In this document: positions 27,467-36,375 of the stretch, one piece after another
Position numbering within the stretch: position 1 is the first letter of the stretch
How the letters are laid out: every line of letters starts with the position of its first letter
NCBI GenBank assembly: GCA_919901855.1
Contig: CAKKQC010000021.1
Span: forward strand, 215,543-279,542
Source of the DNA: a bacterium
GTDB taxonomy: Bacteria; Oederibacteriota; CAKKQC01
DNA length: 64,000 bases
Direction of reading: 5' to 3'
Position numbers and translations under genes: made by a program
Notes under the pieces: generated by a model
What the model was told of the DNA's origin: nothing
The model's input: the letters and a program-made list of their open reading frames with translations, nothing else
The model's database searches: none

Positions 27467-28552
27467 ATGATCTACCGGGATCGCGAGCGAGTCAGGAAGG
27501 CGCTTGCACACGAGGAGCCTGACCGGATTCCGTTCTGCACGTTCCATCCCCCGGCCGACGCCTTCGTCAAGGTCCTCGACTCGCTGAACCTCGACCCGGA
27601 CCGGCGCGCCTGCTACTTCGAGGGCGACTTCCGGTACGTGTCGTTCAGGGAGGTCGTGGACCGGGCGACCTACCTGCCGTACCTGCCGGGGCTGCCCGCC
27701 GACGCCGCCGCCGTCACCGACTTCGGGATCGGGGAGACCGAGGTCTTCACGGCCGAGGGGTACGTGGCTGGCAAAAAGACCTGGCATCCGCTGGCCGGCA
27801 TCGACACGATCCCCGGTCTGGACGCCTACCCGTGGCCGGACATGACCGACCCGCGCCGGCACGCGCACCTCGACGAGGAGGTGCGTCGGGCGAAGGCGGA
27901 GGGGTACACGGTCATCGGCCAGATGTCGCAGACGATCCTCGAGAATGCGTACCGGATGCGGGGGATGGAGGCCCTGTTCGCGGACTTCCACGAGCGGCCT
28001 TCATTCGTCGCCCGGCTCTTCGAGTACCACGCCGAACGGCGCCGGTTCCAGGCGAAACGGCTCATCGAGGCCGGGGTGGACGTCCTGCGCATCGGCGACG
28101 ACATCGCGACGCAGCAGGGCCTAATCATCGGCCCCGCCCTCTACCGCGAGGCGATCAAGCCGTTCCATGTCTCCGTAGTGAAGGTGGCGCGCGACCTCAA
28201 GCCCGGTGTCCCCGTTCTCTACCACAGCGACGGGAACCTGACCGGCCTCCTGCCCGACCTCATCGACGTGGGAGTGAGCGCGATCAACCCGGCGCAGGTC
28301 GAGTGCATGGACCTCGTGGCGGTGAAGCGCGAGTTCGGCAGCCGGCTGACGCTCTGGGGCTGCCTGCCGACCCAGAGCATCTTCGCCCACGGGACGGGGG
28401 ACGAGGTCCGCGAGTACCTGCGCTGGATGAAGCGGGAGCTGGCGCCCGGCGGCGGCCTCGTGGTCGAGTTCTACAACGCCCTGGTCACCCCGGTCTTCCT
28501 CTCGAACCTCCGCGTCTTCTGTGAGGAGTTCTTCGACTTGGCGAATACATGA
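27467..28552 (+). CDS. uroporphyrinogen-decarboxylase-like (URO-D superfamily) protein, copy 1
   Basis: A 361-aa URO-D-fold protein. 'ERVRKALAHEEPDRIPF' is the standard opening; 'VLYHSDGNLTGLLPDLIDVG' and 'LWGCLPTQSIF' correspond to the core barrel motifs. It lacks the typical HemE substrate-binding opening and sits in a GH cluster, so haem synthesis is unlikely. This branch includes corrinoid-linked methyltransferases of the MtaA/CmuA type and many uncharacterised proteins beside sugar genes. The stop overlaps the GH9 start (ATGA). A paralogue lies at 61474-62598. Confidence 0.85.
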   Translation: MIYRDRERVRKALAHEEPDRIPFCTFHPPADAFVKVLDSLNLDPDRRACYFEGDFRYVSFREVVDRATYLPYLPGLPADAAAVTDFGIGETEVFTAEGYVAGKKTWHPLAGIDTIPGLDAYPWPDMTDPRRHAHLDEEVRRAKAEGYTVIGQMSQTILENAYRMRGMEALFADFHERPSFVARLFEYHAERRRFQAKRLIEAGVDVLRIGDDIATQQGLIIGPALYREAIKPFHVSVVKVARDLKPGVPVLYHSDGNLTGLLPDLIDVGVSAINPAQVECMDLVAVKREFGSRLTLWGCLPTQSIFAHGTGDEVREYLRWMKRELAPGGGLVVEFYNALVTPVFLSNLRVFCEEFFDLANT

Positions 28553-30903
28553 TTGATCCCGCCGCGGACTCCGCCGCCAATCGGTGGCTGCACAAGAAGG
28601 TGCTGGCCAGCCGGCTGCTCGACGATATGACCACCCCCGCGCACTGGACCGCCTTCACGACGGGCGCCCCCGAGGTCGCGGACGCCCGGGTCAAACCCCG
28701 GATCGGCGATCGCGACCGGGCGGTCGCTACGATCGCCTTCGCGCGGAACCGCTCCCGCGGGGGCCGTAAGGCGCTCAGGATGCGACTGCCCTCCCGACTG
28801 GAAGGCCCCGGCCCCGCCAACGGCCGCGGCTGGGGTGGCGCCGGGGTCCGCAGGCGCTTCGACGGCGAGGACTGGCGCCGCTTCAACCGGCTCTCGCTCT
28901 GGATTCGCCCCGACTGCCGGGGCCACGGCGTCGTCGCGCTGGGCCTGTGCCTCCACAACGACGGCGCGGAGAAGCTCCCCGCCGCGTTCGGGCAGGAGGG
29001 CGAGACCACGGTCGACCTCAAGGACCGCGAATGGAACCACGTCGTCTGGGAGATCGGCAACGTGGCCCGGGACCGGGTGACCCGGCTGGAGATCTCCGGG
29101 CTAATGTCCGGCCACGAGCCGGGAGCCGCCACGACCCTGACCTTCGACCTGGACCGCCTCGAGCTCGAGCAGGTCGAGCCCGACTACATCGAGGGCTGGG
29201 AGGTCTGGCCCGGGCGCATTGCCTGCAGCCACGCCGGCTACCGGCCCGGGGCCGCCAAGTGCGCCCTCGCCTCCGGAGTCGGGGCGCGCACCTTCAAGCT
29301 CATCGATCGGGCCACCGGGAAGACCGTGCTTTCGAAGGCGACCCGGCCGGTCAGGGCCGCGCTCGGGAGGTTCGAAGTCATGGACTTCTCCGAGGTCCGG
29401 CGGCCCGGCACCTACATCCTAGTCGCCGGCCGGGCGCGCACGCACGAGTTCCGGATCGGCCCCGACGCCTGGCGGCCCTCGATCGAGAAGGCGCTCCGGT
29501 TCTTCCGCGCCGAGCGGTGTGGAACGTCCGTTCCCGGCGTCCACGGCGTCTGCCACAAGGATTGGACCGTCGTCCACGGAGGCAAGCGGATCGTGATCAA
29601 CGGCGGCTGGCACGATGCCGGGGACCTGACCCAGGGGCTCGGGAACACGGCCGAGATCGTGTACGCTCTGTTCTCCATGGCCGAGCGGCTGACGGCGCGG
29701 CGCAAGCATCCGGGGCTCGGGCGGCGGCTCGTGCGGGAAGCACGCTGGGGCATCGACTGGATCCTGAAGACGAGCTTCCACGACGGGTTCCGCAACCAGG
29801 GCTCCGTGAACTCCCGCTGGACGGACGGGATCATCGGCACCAACGACGACGTCACCGTCGAGGCCCGCAACACTCCGATGAACAACTTCACCGCCGCCGC
29901 GGCCGAGGCGATCGCGGCGCGGGTGCTCGCCAGGTCGGATCCGCGGCTGGCGGCCCGTTGCCGCAGGATGGCAGCCGAGGACTGGGAGTTCGCCCGCGCC
30001 GGGATGGCCGCCCGGCCCGCCGCGGGTCCCTTCCAGCGCTGGCGCGTGACCTTCGACTCGGACCACGTCGAGCTCGAGGTCGCGTCCATCGCGGCCCTGG
30101 CGTCGGTGGACCTCTGGCAGGTGACGCGGGAGGCGAAGTACGCCGCCCTCGCGACCAGGTGCGCCCGCACGATCCTGGCCTGCCAGGAACGCACCCGGCC
30201 GGACTGGAAGATTCCCCTCGACGGGTTCTTCTACACGAGCCCGGCCCGGGACCGCCTCCTGCATTACTGCCACCGGGGACGGGATCAGGGCCCGATCCAG
30301 GCGCTCGTCCGGCTGTGCGAGGCCCTACCCGGCCATCCCGACCGGACCGAGTGGCGTTCGGCGGTGGCCCGTTACACGCGGTACCTGAAGACCGCGGCCC
30401 GGCTCAACTGCCCCTGGGGCGTCCTGCCCGCGTCGATCTACCGCGAAGACGAGGCATCGACCGTCCCGCCGGGACTGCGGGAGTCCTTCCGGGCCCAGGT
30501 GCGGAACGGCATCCCGCTGGGGAAGGGCCATTATCTCCGGCGATTCCCGGTCTGGACGAACTACCGCGGGCACTTCGGGGTCCTCCTGCCGCAGGCGCAG
30601 GCCCTCGCGGCGGCTGGCCGCCTGCTCGACGATCCCGAAGCGGCCGCGCTGGCCGAGCGGCAGGCGGAATGGATCGTGGGATTTAACCCGTTTGCGCAGA
30701 GCGCGATGTATGGCTTGGGGTCCGACTTCCCGCCTTTATACGCTCCGCTCTTCGGCAACCACGAAGGTTCCCTGCCCGTCGGATTCCAGACGCGCGGCGA
30801 CCGCGACGTGCCCTATTGGCCGGTCCAGGCGACCTGGACCTACAAGGAGGTCTGGGTGCATCCCGTGGCGTGCTGGATCCGGCTCATGGCCGACCTGATG
30901 TAG
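28549..30903 (+). CDS. GH9 glycosidase with N-terminal beta-sandwich domains
   Basis: A 784-aa protein starting inside the URO-D stop. Residues ~20-210 form an N-terminal beta-sandwich (CBM-like, 'FNRLSLWIRPDCRG'); ~215-305 a CelD-type Ig domain ('ACSHAGYRPGAAK', 'GTYILVAG'); the rest a GH9 (alpha/alpha)6 barrel with 'GGWHDAGDL' (Asp base pair) and a C-terminal 'YKEVWVHP' that should hold the acid Glu. GH9 enzymes cut beta-glucans by inversion; exo-glucosidases also occur. No signal peptide, hence probably cytoplasmic. It converges with the HAD gene with only 2 bp between stops. Confidence 0.88.
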   Translation: MIDPAADSAANRWLHKKVLASRLLDDMTTPAHWTAFTTGAPEVADARVKPRIGDRDRAVATIAFARNRSRGGRKALRMRLPSRLEGPGPANGRGWGGAGVRRRFDGEDWRRFNRLSLWIRPDCRGHGVVALGLCLHNDGAEKLPAAFGQEGETTVDLKDREWNHVVWEIGNVARDRVTRLEISGLMSGHEPGAATTLTFDLDRLELEQVEPDYIEGWEVWPGRIACSHAGYRPGAAKCALASGVGARTFKLIDRATGKTVLSKATRPVRAALGRFEVMDFSEVRRPGTYILVAGRARTHEFRIGPDAWRPSIEKALRFFRAERCGTSVPGVHGVCHKDWTVVHGGKRIVINGGWHDAGDLTQGLGNTAEIVYALFSMAERLTARRKHPGLGRRLVREARWGIDWILKTSFHDGFRNQGSVNSRWTDGIIGTNDDVTVEARNTPMNNFTAAAAEAIAARVLARSDPRLAARCRRMAAEDWEFARAGMAARPAAGPFQRWRVTFDSDHVELEVASIAALASVDLWQVTREAKYAALATRCARTILACQERTRPDWKIPLDGFFYTSPARDRLLHYCHRGRDQGPIQALVRLCEALPGHPDRTEWRSAVARYTRYLKTAARLNCPWGVLPASIYREDEASTVPPGLRESFRAQVRNGIPLGKGHYLRRFPVWTNYRGHFGVLLPQAQALAAAGRLLDDPEAAALAERQAEWIVGFNPFAQSAMYGLGSDFPPLYAPLFGNHEGSLPVGFQTRGDRDVPYWPVQATWTYKEVWVHPVACWIRLMADLM

Positions 30904-30905
30904 GG

Positions 30906-31523
30906 CTAGGGAAGTCCAAGGCGGGTGAGCGCCTCCCGCAACGATTCCGGCGACTCGTACCGGATCCCGTGGAACCCCAGCGCCCGGGCGGCCTCGACGT
31001 TGCGCTCGACGTCGTCGACAAAGGCCGAGCGTTCCGGGACCACCCCGTACCGGCCCATGAGGAGCCGGAAGATCTCCGGTGAAGGCTTCCGGACACCTTC
31101 CCGGCCGGAGACGACGATGCCGTCGAAGCGCTCGAGGAACGGGCACCGGCCCAAAGCCACCGGGAACTTCTCCGCGGGCCAGTTCGTGAGGCCGTAGACG
31201 CCCCGGCCGGCGGCCTGGAGTTCCCCGATGAGGGCCACGTTCGGGGCGATGGGCTCGCCGAGCATCTCATCCCAGCGCTCGTTATAGGCCCGGATCGCGT
31301 CCGCGTGCTCCGGGTGCCTCCCCACGAGCTCGGCGACGCCGTCGGCGAACTCCCGGCCGGAGTCGTGCGTCTCGTTCCACTCGGCGGTGCAGATCTCGCG
31401 GAGGAACCATTCGACCCGCGCCTCGTCCCCTTGGAACAGCTTGCGGTAGAGGTGCCGCGGGTCCCACGGGATCAGGACGTTCCCGAGATCGAAGACGACG
31501 GTATCCACGGCGGGAGATGTCAT
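30906..31523 (-). CDS. HAD-superfamily hydrolase (YihX-like phosphatase)
   Basis: A 205-aa class IA HAD protein. Motif I is 'VFDLGNVL' (catalytic Asp in FDLGN; the second acidic residue of the usual DxD is Gly, as in YihX-like and dehalogenase-like members), motif II 'GLTNW', motif III 'KPSPEIF', motif IV 'AFVDDVERN'. YihX-like members hydrolyse sugar phosphates such as glucose-1-phosphate. It follows the nucleotidyltransferase gene by 4 bases on the same strand and probably shares its promoter at 32279-32307. Confidence 0.88.
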   Translation of the reverse strand: MTSPAVDTVVFDLGNVLIPWDPRHLYRKLFQGDEARVEWFLREICTAEWNETHDSGREFADGVAELVGRHPEHADAIRAYNERWDEMLGEPIAPNVALIGELQAAGRGVYGLTNWPAEKFPVALGRCPFLERFDGIVVSGREGVRKPSPEIFRLLMGRYGVVPERSAFVDDVERNVEAARALGFHGIRYESPESLREALTRLGLP

Positions 31524-31527
31524 CCGG

Positions 31528-32067
31528 TCAGCGGCCGCGCTTCACCAGCGTCCGCAGGAACTCCAGGTCCGAGGCATCGGAGGCGGATTTACGGTCGGCG
31601 TGTGCGATCTCCTTGAGCCTGAGGAGGTCGGGGGCTGAGGCGATGCGGACATGGCCTGAGGGAAAGCCGACCGTCGTGGCGTGGCCGGCGATGTCCCGGG
31701 CTGGCAGGGGGAAGTCGAAAAGGAGGTCGACGCGGAGGCCCGTCTTCCGGGCGAAGAAGGAAACGGACTGCGGACGCTCCGAATCGATCTTCAGGGAGGC
31801 AATCCGGGGATTGTCTACCGTGCGGATGACCTCTCCTTGCGGGCTGAGCTTCGTGACGAGTTCCAGCTTGCGGCGGTACATGGCCTCGACGAGGATCCTG
31901 GACGAGGGCGCCGGCCGTGGTACCACGAAGTCGAAGTCCTGGGTGACCCGCTGGGAGCCGAGGACCACGAGCGCCATCCCGCCGACGAGCACGGGTTGGA
32001 CCCCGGCGGCCTCGAGCGCGTCCACGAGGGCGACCATCTCCTCCGTGAGGGCGGCGTCAGCGGGCAT
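31528..32067 (-). CDS. nucleotidyltransferase-fold protein, module A
   Basis: A 179-aa protein with the minimal nucleotidyltransferase core: 'LVGGMALVVLGSQRVTQDFD', i.e. the G-G motif and the T-x-DFD metal motif, then 'LRVDLLFDFP'. It resembles AbiEii/DUF6036-type NTases found as toxins or in two-gene stress modules. The start overlaps the upstream 71-aa gene by 11 bases, and the HAD gene follows by 4 bases. A toxin function (nucleotide transfer to tRNA) is inferred from layout only. Confidence 0.72.
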   Translation of the reverse strand: MPADAALTEEMVALVDALEAAGVQPVLVGGMALVVLGSQRVTQDFDFVVPRPAPSSRILVEAMYRRKLELVTKLSPQGEVIRTVDNPRIASLKIDSERPQSVSFFARKTGLRVDLLFDFPLPARDIAGHATTVGFPSGHVRIASAPDLLRLKEIAHADRKSASDASDLEFLRTLVKRGR

Positions 32068-32272
32068 GGGTCCTCAGGGACGCCCGGCGCAGGTCTGAGG
32101 CGGCCGCCAGGTACCGGAAGTTCTGTTCGATGCGCCGTGCGGCGTGGCGGGACAGGGAACGGGTCAGGCCGCCCAGCGACGCGATGCGGCGCCGCTCGGC
32201 AGGGTCCAGCTTCCGGGCGCGGGCCAGCCCGCCCAGGCGGCCGAGCTCCTGGGCGTACCGGTGGGTGTTCAT
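32057..32272 (-). CDS. small antitoxin-like protein of module A (71 aa)
   Basis: Reads 'MNTHRYAQELGRLGGLARARK...' with a second 'IASLGGLTRSLSRHAARRIEQN'; the two GRLGG/SLGG repeats resemble short basic helical proteins that precede NTase genes. It is basic and probably helical; no known domain is certain. The start is the first ATG after an AATAAT -10 box, because an ATG 8 bases upstream terminates at once. It overlaps the NTase gene by 11 bases, the usual antitoxin-first layout. Confidence 0.6.
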   Translation of the reverse strand: MNTHRYAQELGRLGGLARARKLDPAERRRIASLGGLTRSLSRHAARRIEQNFRYLAAASDLRRASLRTHAR

Positions 32273-32278
32273 GCCGTC

Positions 32279-32307
32279 ATTATTGCTTACCGCTAAGCAT
32301 AATGCAA
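32279..32307 (-). promoter_or_regulatory. promoter with palindromic operator for module A
   Basis: On the minus strand: TTGCAT (32307-32302), 17 bases, AATAAT (32284-32279), 6 bases, ATG. The spacer and -10 are covered by an inverted repeat: GCTTA / TAAGC around GCGG, extended by ATTAT / ATAAT with one extra base (32279-32303). AT-rich and symmetrical in GC-rich DNA, it looks like an autoregulated toxin-antitoxin operator. Confidence 0.6.
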
Positions 32308-32366
32308 CCTGGAGTAACCGGCTCGCCGGCGTGTTGTGGGTACGGGCAGCAGGCCGCAGGTGTTGA

Positions 32367-32396
32367 TTGACCGGGCGGATGGCCCGGTGGTTCAAT
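32367..32396 (+). promoter_or_regulatory. sigma70-like promoter with palindromic spacer (copy 1)
   Basis: TTGACC (32367-32372), 18-base spacer, TTCAAT (32391-32396). The spacer holds the inverted repeat CCGGGC-GGATG-GCCCGG. An almost identical element precedes the beta-helix gene at 53091-53120. It would drive the GH140-like gene at 32429 with a ~25-base leader. The shared palindrome suggests one common regulator (inference). Confidence 0.55.
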
Positions 32397-32428
32397 AGCG
32401 AGCGTTCAGGACTCTTCCAAGCGCGAAG

Positions 32429-33832
32429 ATGAGCCCGAGGGGGAAGATCATCAGGAAGGCACTGGCATACTCGATACTGGCCATCTTGGTTTCGACGATG
32501 GGGACGGCGGCCGGCGCGGGGAAATCCGGGGAGGCCGGTGGGGCGCCGGTCACCCTCAAGGTCAACTCCGACGGTCGGCACCTGACCGACGGGGACGGCA
32601 GGTTCTTTTTCTACCTCGGCGACACGGCTTGGGAGCTGTTCCACCGGCTGAAACTCCCGGACGCCGAGACCTACTTCCGGGACCGCGCCGCCAAGGGGTT
32701 CACCGTAATCCAGGCCGTGATCCTCGCGGAGTTCGACGGGCTGGGGACGCCGAACGCCTACGGGAATACCCCCCTCGCCGGCAACGATCCCGCGAAGCCG
32801 AACGAGGCCTACTTCAGGAACGTGGACGACGCCGTCCGGCTCGCGAACTCCCTCGGACTGGTCATGGGATTGCTTCCGACCTGGGGGGACAAGGTCGGGC
32901 CGAAGAAGTGGGGCAAAGGCCCCGAGGTATTCACGCCTGCGAACGCGCTCGCCTACGGCCGGTTCCTCGGGAAACGCTACCGGAAGGCGTCCGTGATCTG
33001 GATCCTGGGCGGCGACCGGGCGCCCGAGACGGAGGAACAGAAGGCGGTCTGGCGGGCGATGGCGAAGGGCCTCGCGCAAGGCGACAAGGGAAGGCACCTG
33101 ATCACGTACCACCCGTGGGGCGGGGCGTATTCCGGCGATTACTTCCACGGCGAGGACTGGCTGGACTTCAACGGCTTCCAGTCCGGCCACAGCTCCCGGG
33201 ATACGGACAACGCGGTCATGATCGACAGGGACTACGCCCGCACGCCGCCCAAGCCCTGCCTGGACCTTGAGCCCGCCTACGAGGACCACCCGATCAATTG
33301 GAGGCCGGAGAACGGGTGGTTCGACGACGCCGACGTGCGCGTCGGGATCTGGCGCGCCCTGTTCGCGGGAGCCTGCGGGCACACGTACGGCTGTCACGAC
33401 ATCTGGCAGTTCCTGGAGGCGGGGCGGGAGCCGGTGAGCTCGGCCCGGACGCCGTGGCGCGAGGCCATCAACCTCCCCGGTTCCGCCCAGGTTGGGTTCG
33501 CCCGGAAGCTGGTCGAGTCCCGGGCCCCGCTGATCCGGGTTCCGGACCAGGGCGTGTTCGCACGGGACCCCGGGCAGGGGGCGCTGAAGCCGCGCGCCTG
33601 CCGGGGGTCGGATGGGAGCTACCTCCTTGTCTACCTGCCGGAGGGTGGATCGACGGAGATTCGCATGGACGCCGTAAAGGGTTCCGCGGCGAGGGCGTCG
33701 TGGTTCGATCCGCGCACCGGCCGGGCGACGGATGCCGGCGAGCACGAGGCGCGGGGAACGAGGCCGTTCGCCGCCCCCTCCTCGGGGCCGGGCAACGACT
33801 GGGTCCTCGTGCTTGACGCCGTCTCGAGGTGA
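32429..33832 (+). CDS. secreted GH140-like (DUF4038) glycosidase, copy 2
   Basis: A 467-aa paralogue of 25599-26906 with an added signal peptide (~30 residues, 'LAILVSTMGTAAGAG'). Same landmarks: 'VNSDGRHLTDGDGRFFFYLGDT', 'KGFTVIQAVI', 'WILGGDRAP', 'DLEPAYEDHP', C-terminal 'SWFDPRTGRA' and 'DWVLVLDA'. Expected to act outside the cytoplasm on apiose-bearing or related pectic side chains by family analogy; activity not proven. It has its own promoter (32367-32396) shared in sequence with that of the beta-helix gene. Confidence 0.86.
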   Translation: MSPRGKIIRKALAYSILAILVSTMGTAAGAGKSGEAGGAPVTLKVNSDGRHLTDGDGRFFFYLGDTAWELFHRLKLPDAETYFRDRAAKGFTVIQAVILAEFDGLGTPNAYGNTPLAGNDPAKPNEAYFRNVDDAVRLANSLGLVMGLLPTWGDKVGPKKWGKGPEVFTPANALAYGRFLGKRYRKASVIWILGGDRAPETEEQKAVWRAMAKGLAQGDKGRHLITYHPWGGAYSGDYFHGEDWLDFNGFQSGHSSRDTDNAVMIDRDYARTPPKPCLDLEPAYEDHPINWRPENGWFDDADVRVGIWRALFAGACGHTYGCHDIWQFLEAGREPVSSARTPWREAINLPGSAQVGFARKLVESRAPLIRVPDQGVFARDPGQGALKPRACRGSDGSYLLVYLPEGGSTEIRMDAVKGSAARASWFDPRTGRATDAGEHEARGTRPFAAPSSGPGNDWVLVLDAVSR

Positions 33833-33861
33833 TCCCCCGCCCGGTGCACCAGGGGACGTGC

Positions 33862-36363
33862 TTAAGTAATTAACTTGCGCCGTACGGCCTGGAGGACGAT
33901 GCGCCTGACCGGGATCGTTCCCGAGACCGCCTGAACGAACGGCTGGCCCCGGCGGATGCCGACCGTGCCGAAGCCCCGGGCGGTGGAGATGAACGCGCGG
34001 AAATCGCCCCGGACGGCCGGATCGAGGTACAGGACCTGTTCGACCGCGTCGTACCGTGCGCCGCTCAGGGCCTGTAGCAGGCCGTAGGAAGCCATCGCTC
34101 GCGCGTACCAGTGGCCGCATTCGTATTCGTCGAACGGATTGCGCCACCGGCCGTCGTATCGCCGGCGCACGGCGTGCACGATCGCCAGCCCCTCCGTCAT
34201 CCGGCCGGCCATGATCAGGTGCGCCGCCGCCTGGTATTCGATCCCGGTCCAGACCTCGTCGCTGTAGACGAAGGGCAGGACGGGCTTGTGCCCCCTTGGC
34301 CAGGAGCAGAGCAGGAGCCCGCCTTCCTGCGGGAAGGCGTACCCGGGACGCTGGGTATTGGAGTGGTCCGCCAGCTTCCTGCGGAAGTTGTGCCGGTACA
34401 CCGACCTGAGGTGCCGGGCGGTCTGGCCGGGATCCAGCACGGGCCCGACGCCGCAGCACCGGGCGATCCAGTCGCCGAGCACGCCGTCGGACAGGCACCC
34501 GGAGCCGTACTGGTACTTGGGGCCCTCGCGCCGCATTACCGCCTGCGCCTCGGGCGAGTAGGCGCCGCCAGCCGAAGGGGCGGTCGCCGGGTTCCCGGCG
34601 CGCAGTCCCTCCCACTGGACCTTCTGGACGAACCAGTCCCCGTTCCAGAGCGTCGTGGCCATGGCGCTCCGGCCCCTGTCCAGCAGGTCCGCGTACGCCG
34701 TGACGTCGGACCCGCAGGCGCGCCCCATCCGGACGGCGGCGGCCAGCGCGCCGAGGTAGAAGCTCGTGCACATGCCGTCGGCCCCCCAGAACTCGATGTC
34801 ATAGGTGTTGTGATGCGGCTCGACTAGCGTGCCCGTGCGCTCCGGGTCCCACGTCTCGATGCAGTAGTCGAGGCTCTTCCGGGCCGCCGGCCAGAGCTTC
34901 CTGAGCCAGCGCGTGTCCCCGCTGATCCGCCACTCGCGATGGAGCTTCATCAGCCCCCCGAGCTGGCCGTCGGCCGCGGCGTGCCAGCCGTGGTCGGTCG
35001 GCCCGATCGGCAGCGCGGAGCGGAACGCCTGGTGGCCGCGGTCGTCCTGGCTCTCCATGAACTCGGTCTCGCGCAGGGTCCGCTCGAGGGCCGGGAACAG
35101 GTGCGGCATGGCTTGGGCGTAGTTCCAGACGTGGGTGCAGGAGCCGTGGCAACAGCCGCTCCCGGCGTTGCAGCCCTCCCAGCCCCAGAGCCTTCCGTCG
35201 GCCTGCCGAAGTACGGTCGGCGTCTTGAGGATGGCGAGATTCGCGGCCACCGACTCCACCGCCTCCGCCGGGAGCGTGGTGTCGTGGAAGCAGTCGCGGA
35301 ACGCCTCGCTGGCCGCGCGCAGCCGGCCGTAGTGAGCCCGCCAATACGCCGCCGCCGACGCAAGGCTGGGGAATCGGGCCGCATACCAGGGGCGGTAGTA
35401 TTTCGGACGGCCCGGCTTGCACTTGCAGCCCTTCCCGCAGCCGGCCTTCCCCGGCTTCGGCGCGCCCGCGTTCAGCTCGCTGCGCGGCACGTACCAGACC
35501 AGGTGGAGCCGTATGGTCCGGGCCGCTCCCGGGCCCAGCGTGAACGGCACATACAGGCTGGCGCCGTTGCCCGGCGCGCCCTTCCGGTGCGGCGGATTCG
35601 CGACGCAGTCGCCGGCCCTCACGTGGTTCCAGGCGACGGTGAGGGCGTCCCACCACCCGCCGCGGAACCAGGCGGCGTCCACGGTGGTCGCGCGATCGCC
35701 GGTGAACGCCGCGAACTCGCCCCCGGCCGACGGCTTCCCGGGAAGCGCCGGTTGCCGCAGCACGAAACCGCGGTCCATGACCCCGACGGACGCCCCGTCG
35801 CCGAGCTTCATGAAGTTCGCGGCGTGGAACGAGAACACGGCCTTGACCGGCCGGGAGGAGCGGTTGGTGAACCGGTACTCGAGCGCCGCGACCGGGAGGC
35901 TGGAGTCGTCCTCCGCGCCCGGCGTGAACGGGCTCCAGCCGGTCAGCTCCACCCCGACCGGCATCGCCGGGTCAGCCAGTGAAACGACAGCGAACGGGAA
36001 CCGGGCCTGGAACGACGCGCCGGCGAACCGCGGCAGTCCGTACGTGCGCCCCCCGAGACCGCCGCCGGACTCGTTCGAGGCGCCCGGAGTGACGCTGCCG
36101 GACGCCTTCCACATCGGCACCGGGCCTTCCAGGACCCGGGCCGTCCTCGCGCCCCGCACGTGGAGGGCGGCGAAGACCTGCGGCTCGTTGAAGACGTCCG
36201 GCCGGTGCCGCACGGATACCTGGGACAGCGCTCCGGTCCCCGTCAGGCTGACCATCCCCGCGCCGATTCCGCCCAGGGGGAACGCGACCTGGTTCAGCCG
36301 TTCGCCCGTCCGCACGGGGGGATACGCCCGTCTTCCTCCGGCGCGCATCTTCTTCGTGTTCAT
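33862..36363 (-). CDS. GH116-type beta-glucosidase/xylosidase (GBA2 family)
   Basis: An 833-aa protein with the N-terminal beta domain of GBA2-like enzymes ('FPLGGIGAGMVSLTGTGALSQVS') and the DUF608 (alpha/alpha)6 barrel ('HNTYDIEFWGADGMCTSFYLGAL', 'GCLSDGVLGDW', 'NPFDEYECGHWYARAMAS'). GH116 members are retaining beta-glucosidases or xylosidases. No signal peptide is seen. Oddity: residues ~300-318 carry a Lys/Cys-rich insert 'GKAGCGKGCKCKPGRPK' not expected in the family. A TAGGAT box 6 bases before the ATG overlaps the stop of the upstream GH42-like gene, so it can be transcribed on its own as well as by read-through. Confidence 0.85.
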   Translation of the reverse strand: MNTKKMRAGGRRAYPPVRTGERLNQVAFPLGGIGAGMVSLTGTGALSQVSVRHRPDVFNEPQVFAALHVRGARTARVLEGPVPMWKASGSVTPGASNESGGGLGGRTYGLPRFAGASFQARFPFAVVSLADPAMPVGVELTGWSPFTPGAEDDSSLPVAALEYRFTNRSSRPVKAVFSFHAANFMKLGDGASVGVMDRGFVLRQPALPGKPSAGGEFAAFTGDRATTVDAAWFRGGWWDALTVAWNHVRAGDCVANPPHRKGAPGNGASLYVPFTLGPGAARTIRLHLVWYVPRSELNAGAPKPGKAGCGKGCKCKPGRPKYYRPWYAARFPSLASAAAYWRAHYGRLRAASEAFRDCFHDTTLPAEAVESVAANLAILKTPTVLRQADGRLWGWEGCNAGSGCCHGSCTHVWNYAQAMPHLFPALERTLRETEFMESQDDRGHQAFRSALPIGPTDHGWHAAADGQLGGLMKLHREWRISGDTRWLRKLWPAARKSLDYCIETWDPERTGTLVEPHHNTYDIEFWGADGMCTSFYLGALAAAVRMGRACGSDVTAYADLLDRGRSAMATTLWNGDWFVQKVQWEGLRAGNPATAPSAGGAYSPEAQAVMRREGPKYQYGSGCLSDGVLGDWIARCCGVGPVLDPGQTARHLRSVYRHNFRRKLADHSNTQRPGYAFPQEGGLLLCSWPRGHKPVLPFVYSDEVWTGIEYQAAAHLIMAGRMTEGLAIVHAVRRRYDGRWRNPFDEYECGHWYARAMASYGLLQALSGARYDAVEQVLYLDPAVRGDFRAFISTARGFGTVGIRRGQPFVQAVSGTIPVRRIVLQAVRRKLIT

Positions 36364-36369
36364 GGATGT

Positions 36370-36375
36370 ATCCTA
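36370..36375 (-). promoter_or_regulatory. -10 hexamer, leaderless start of GH116
   Basis: TAGGAT on the minus strand, 6 bases before the ATG at 36363; it includes the TAG stop of the upstream gene. No ribosome-binding site lies between. Confidence 0.4.
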
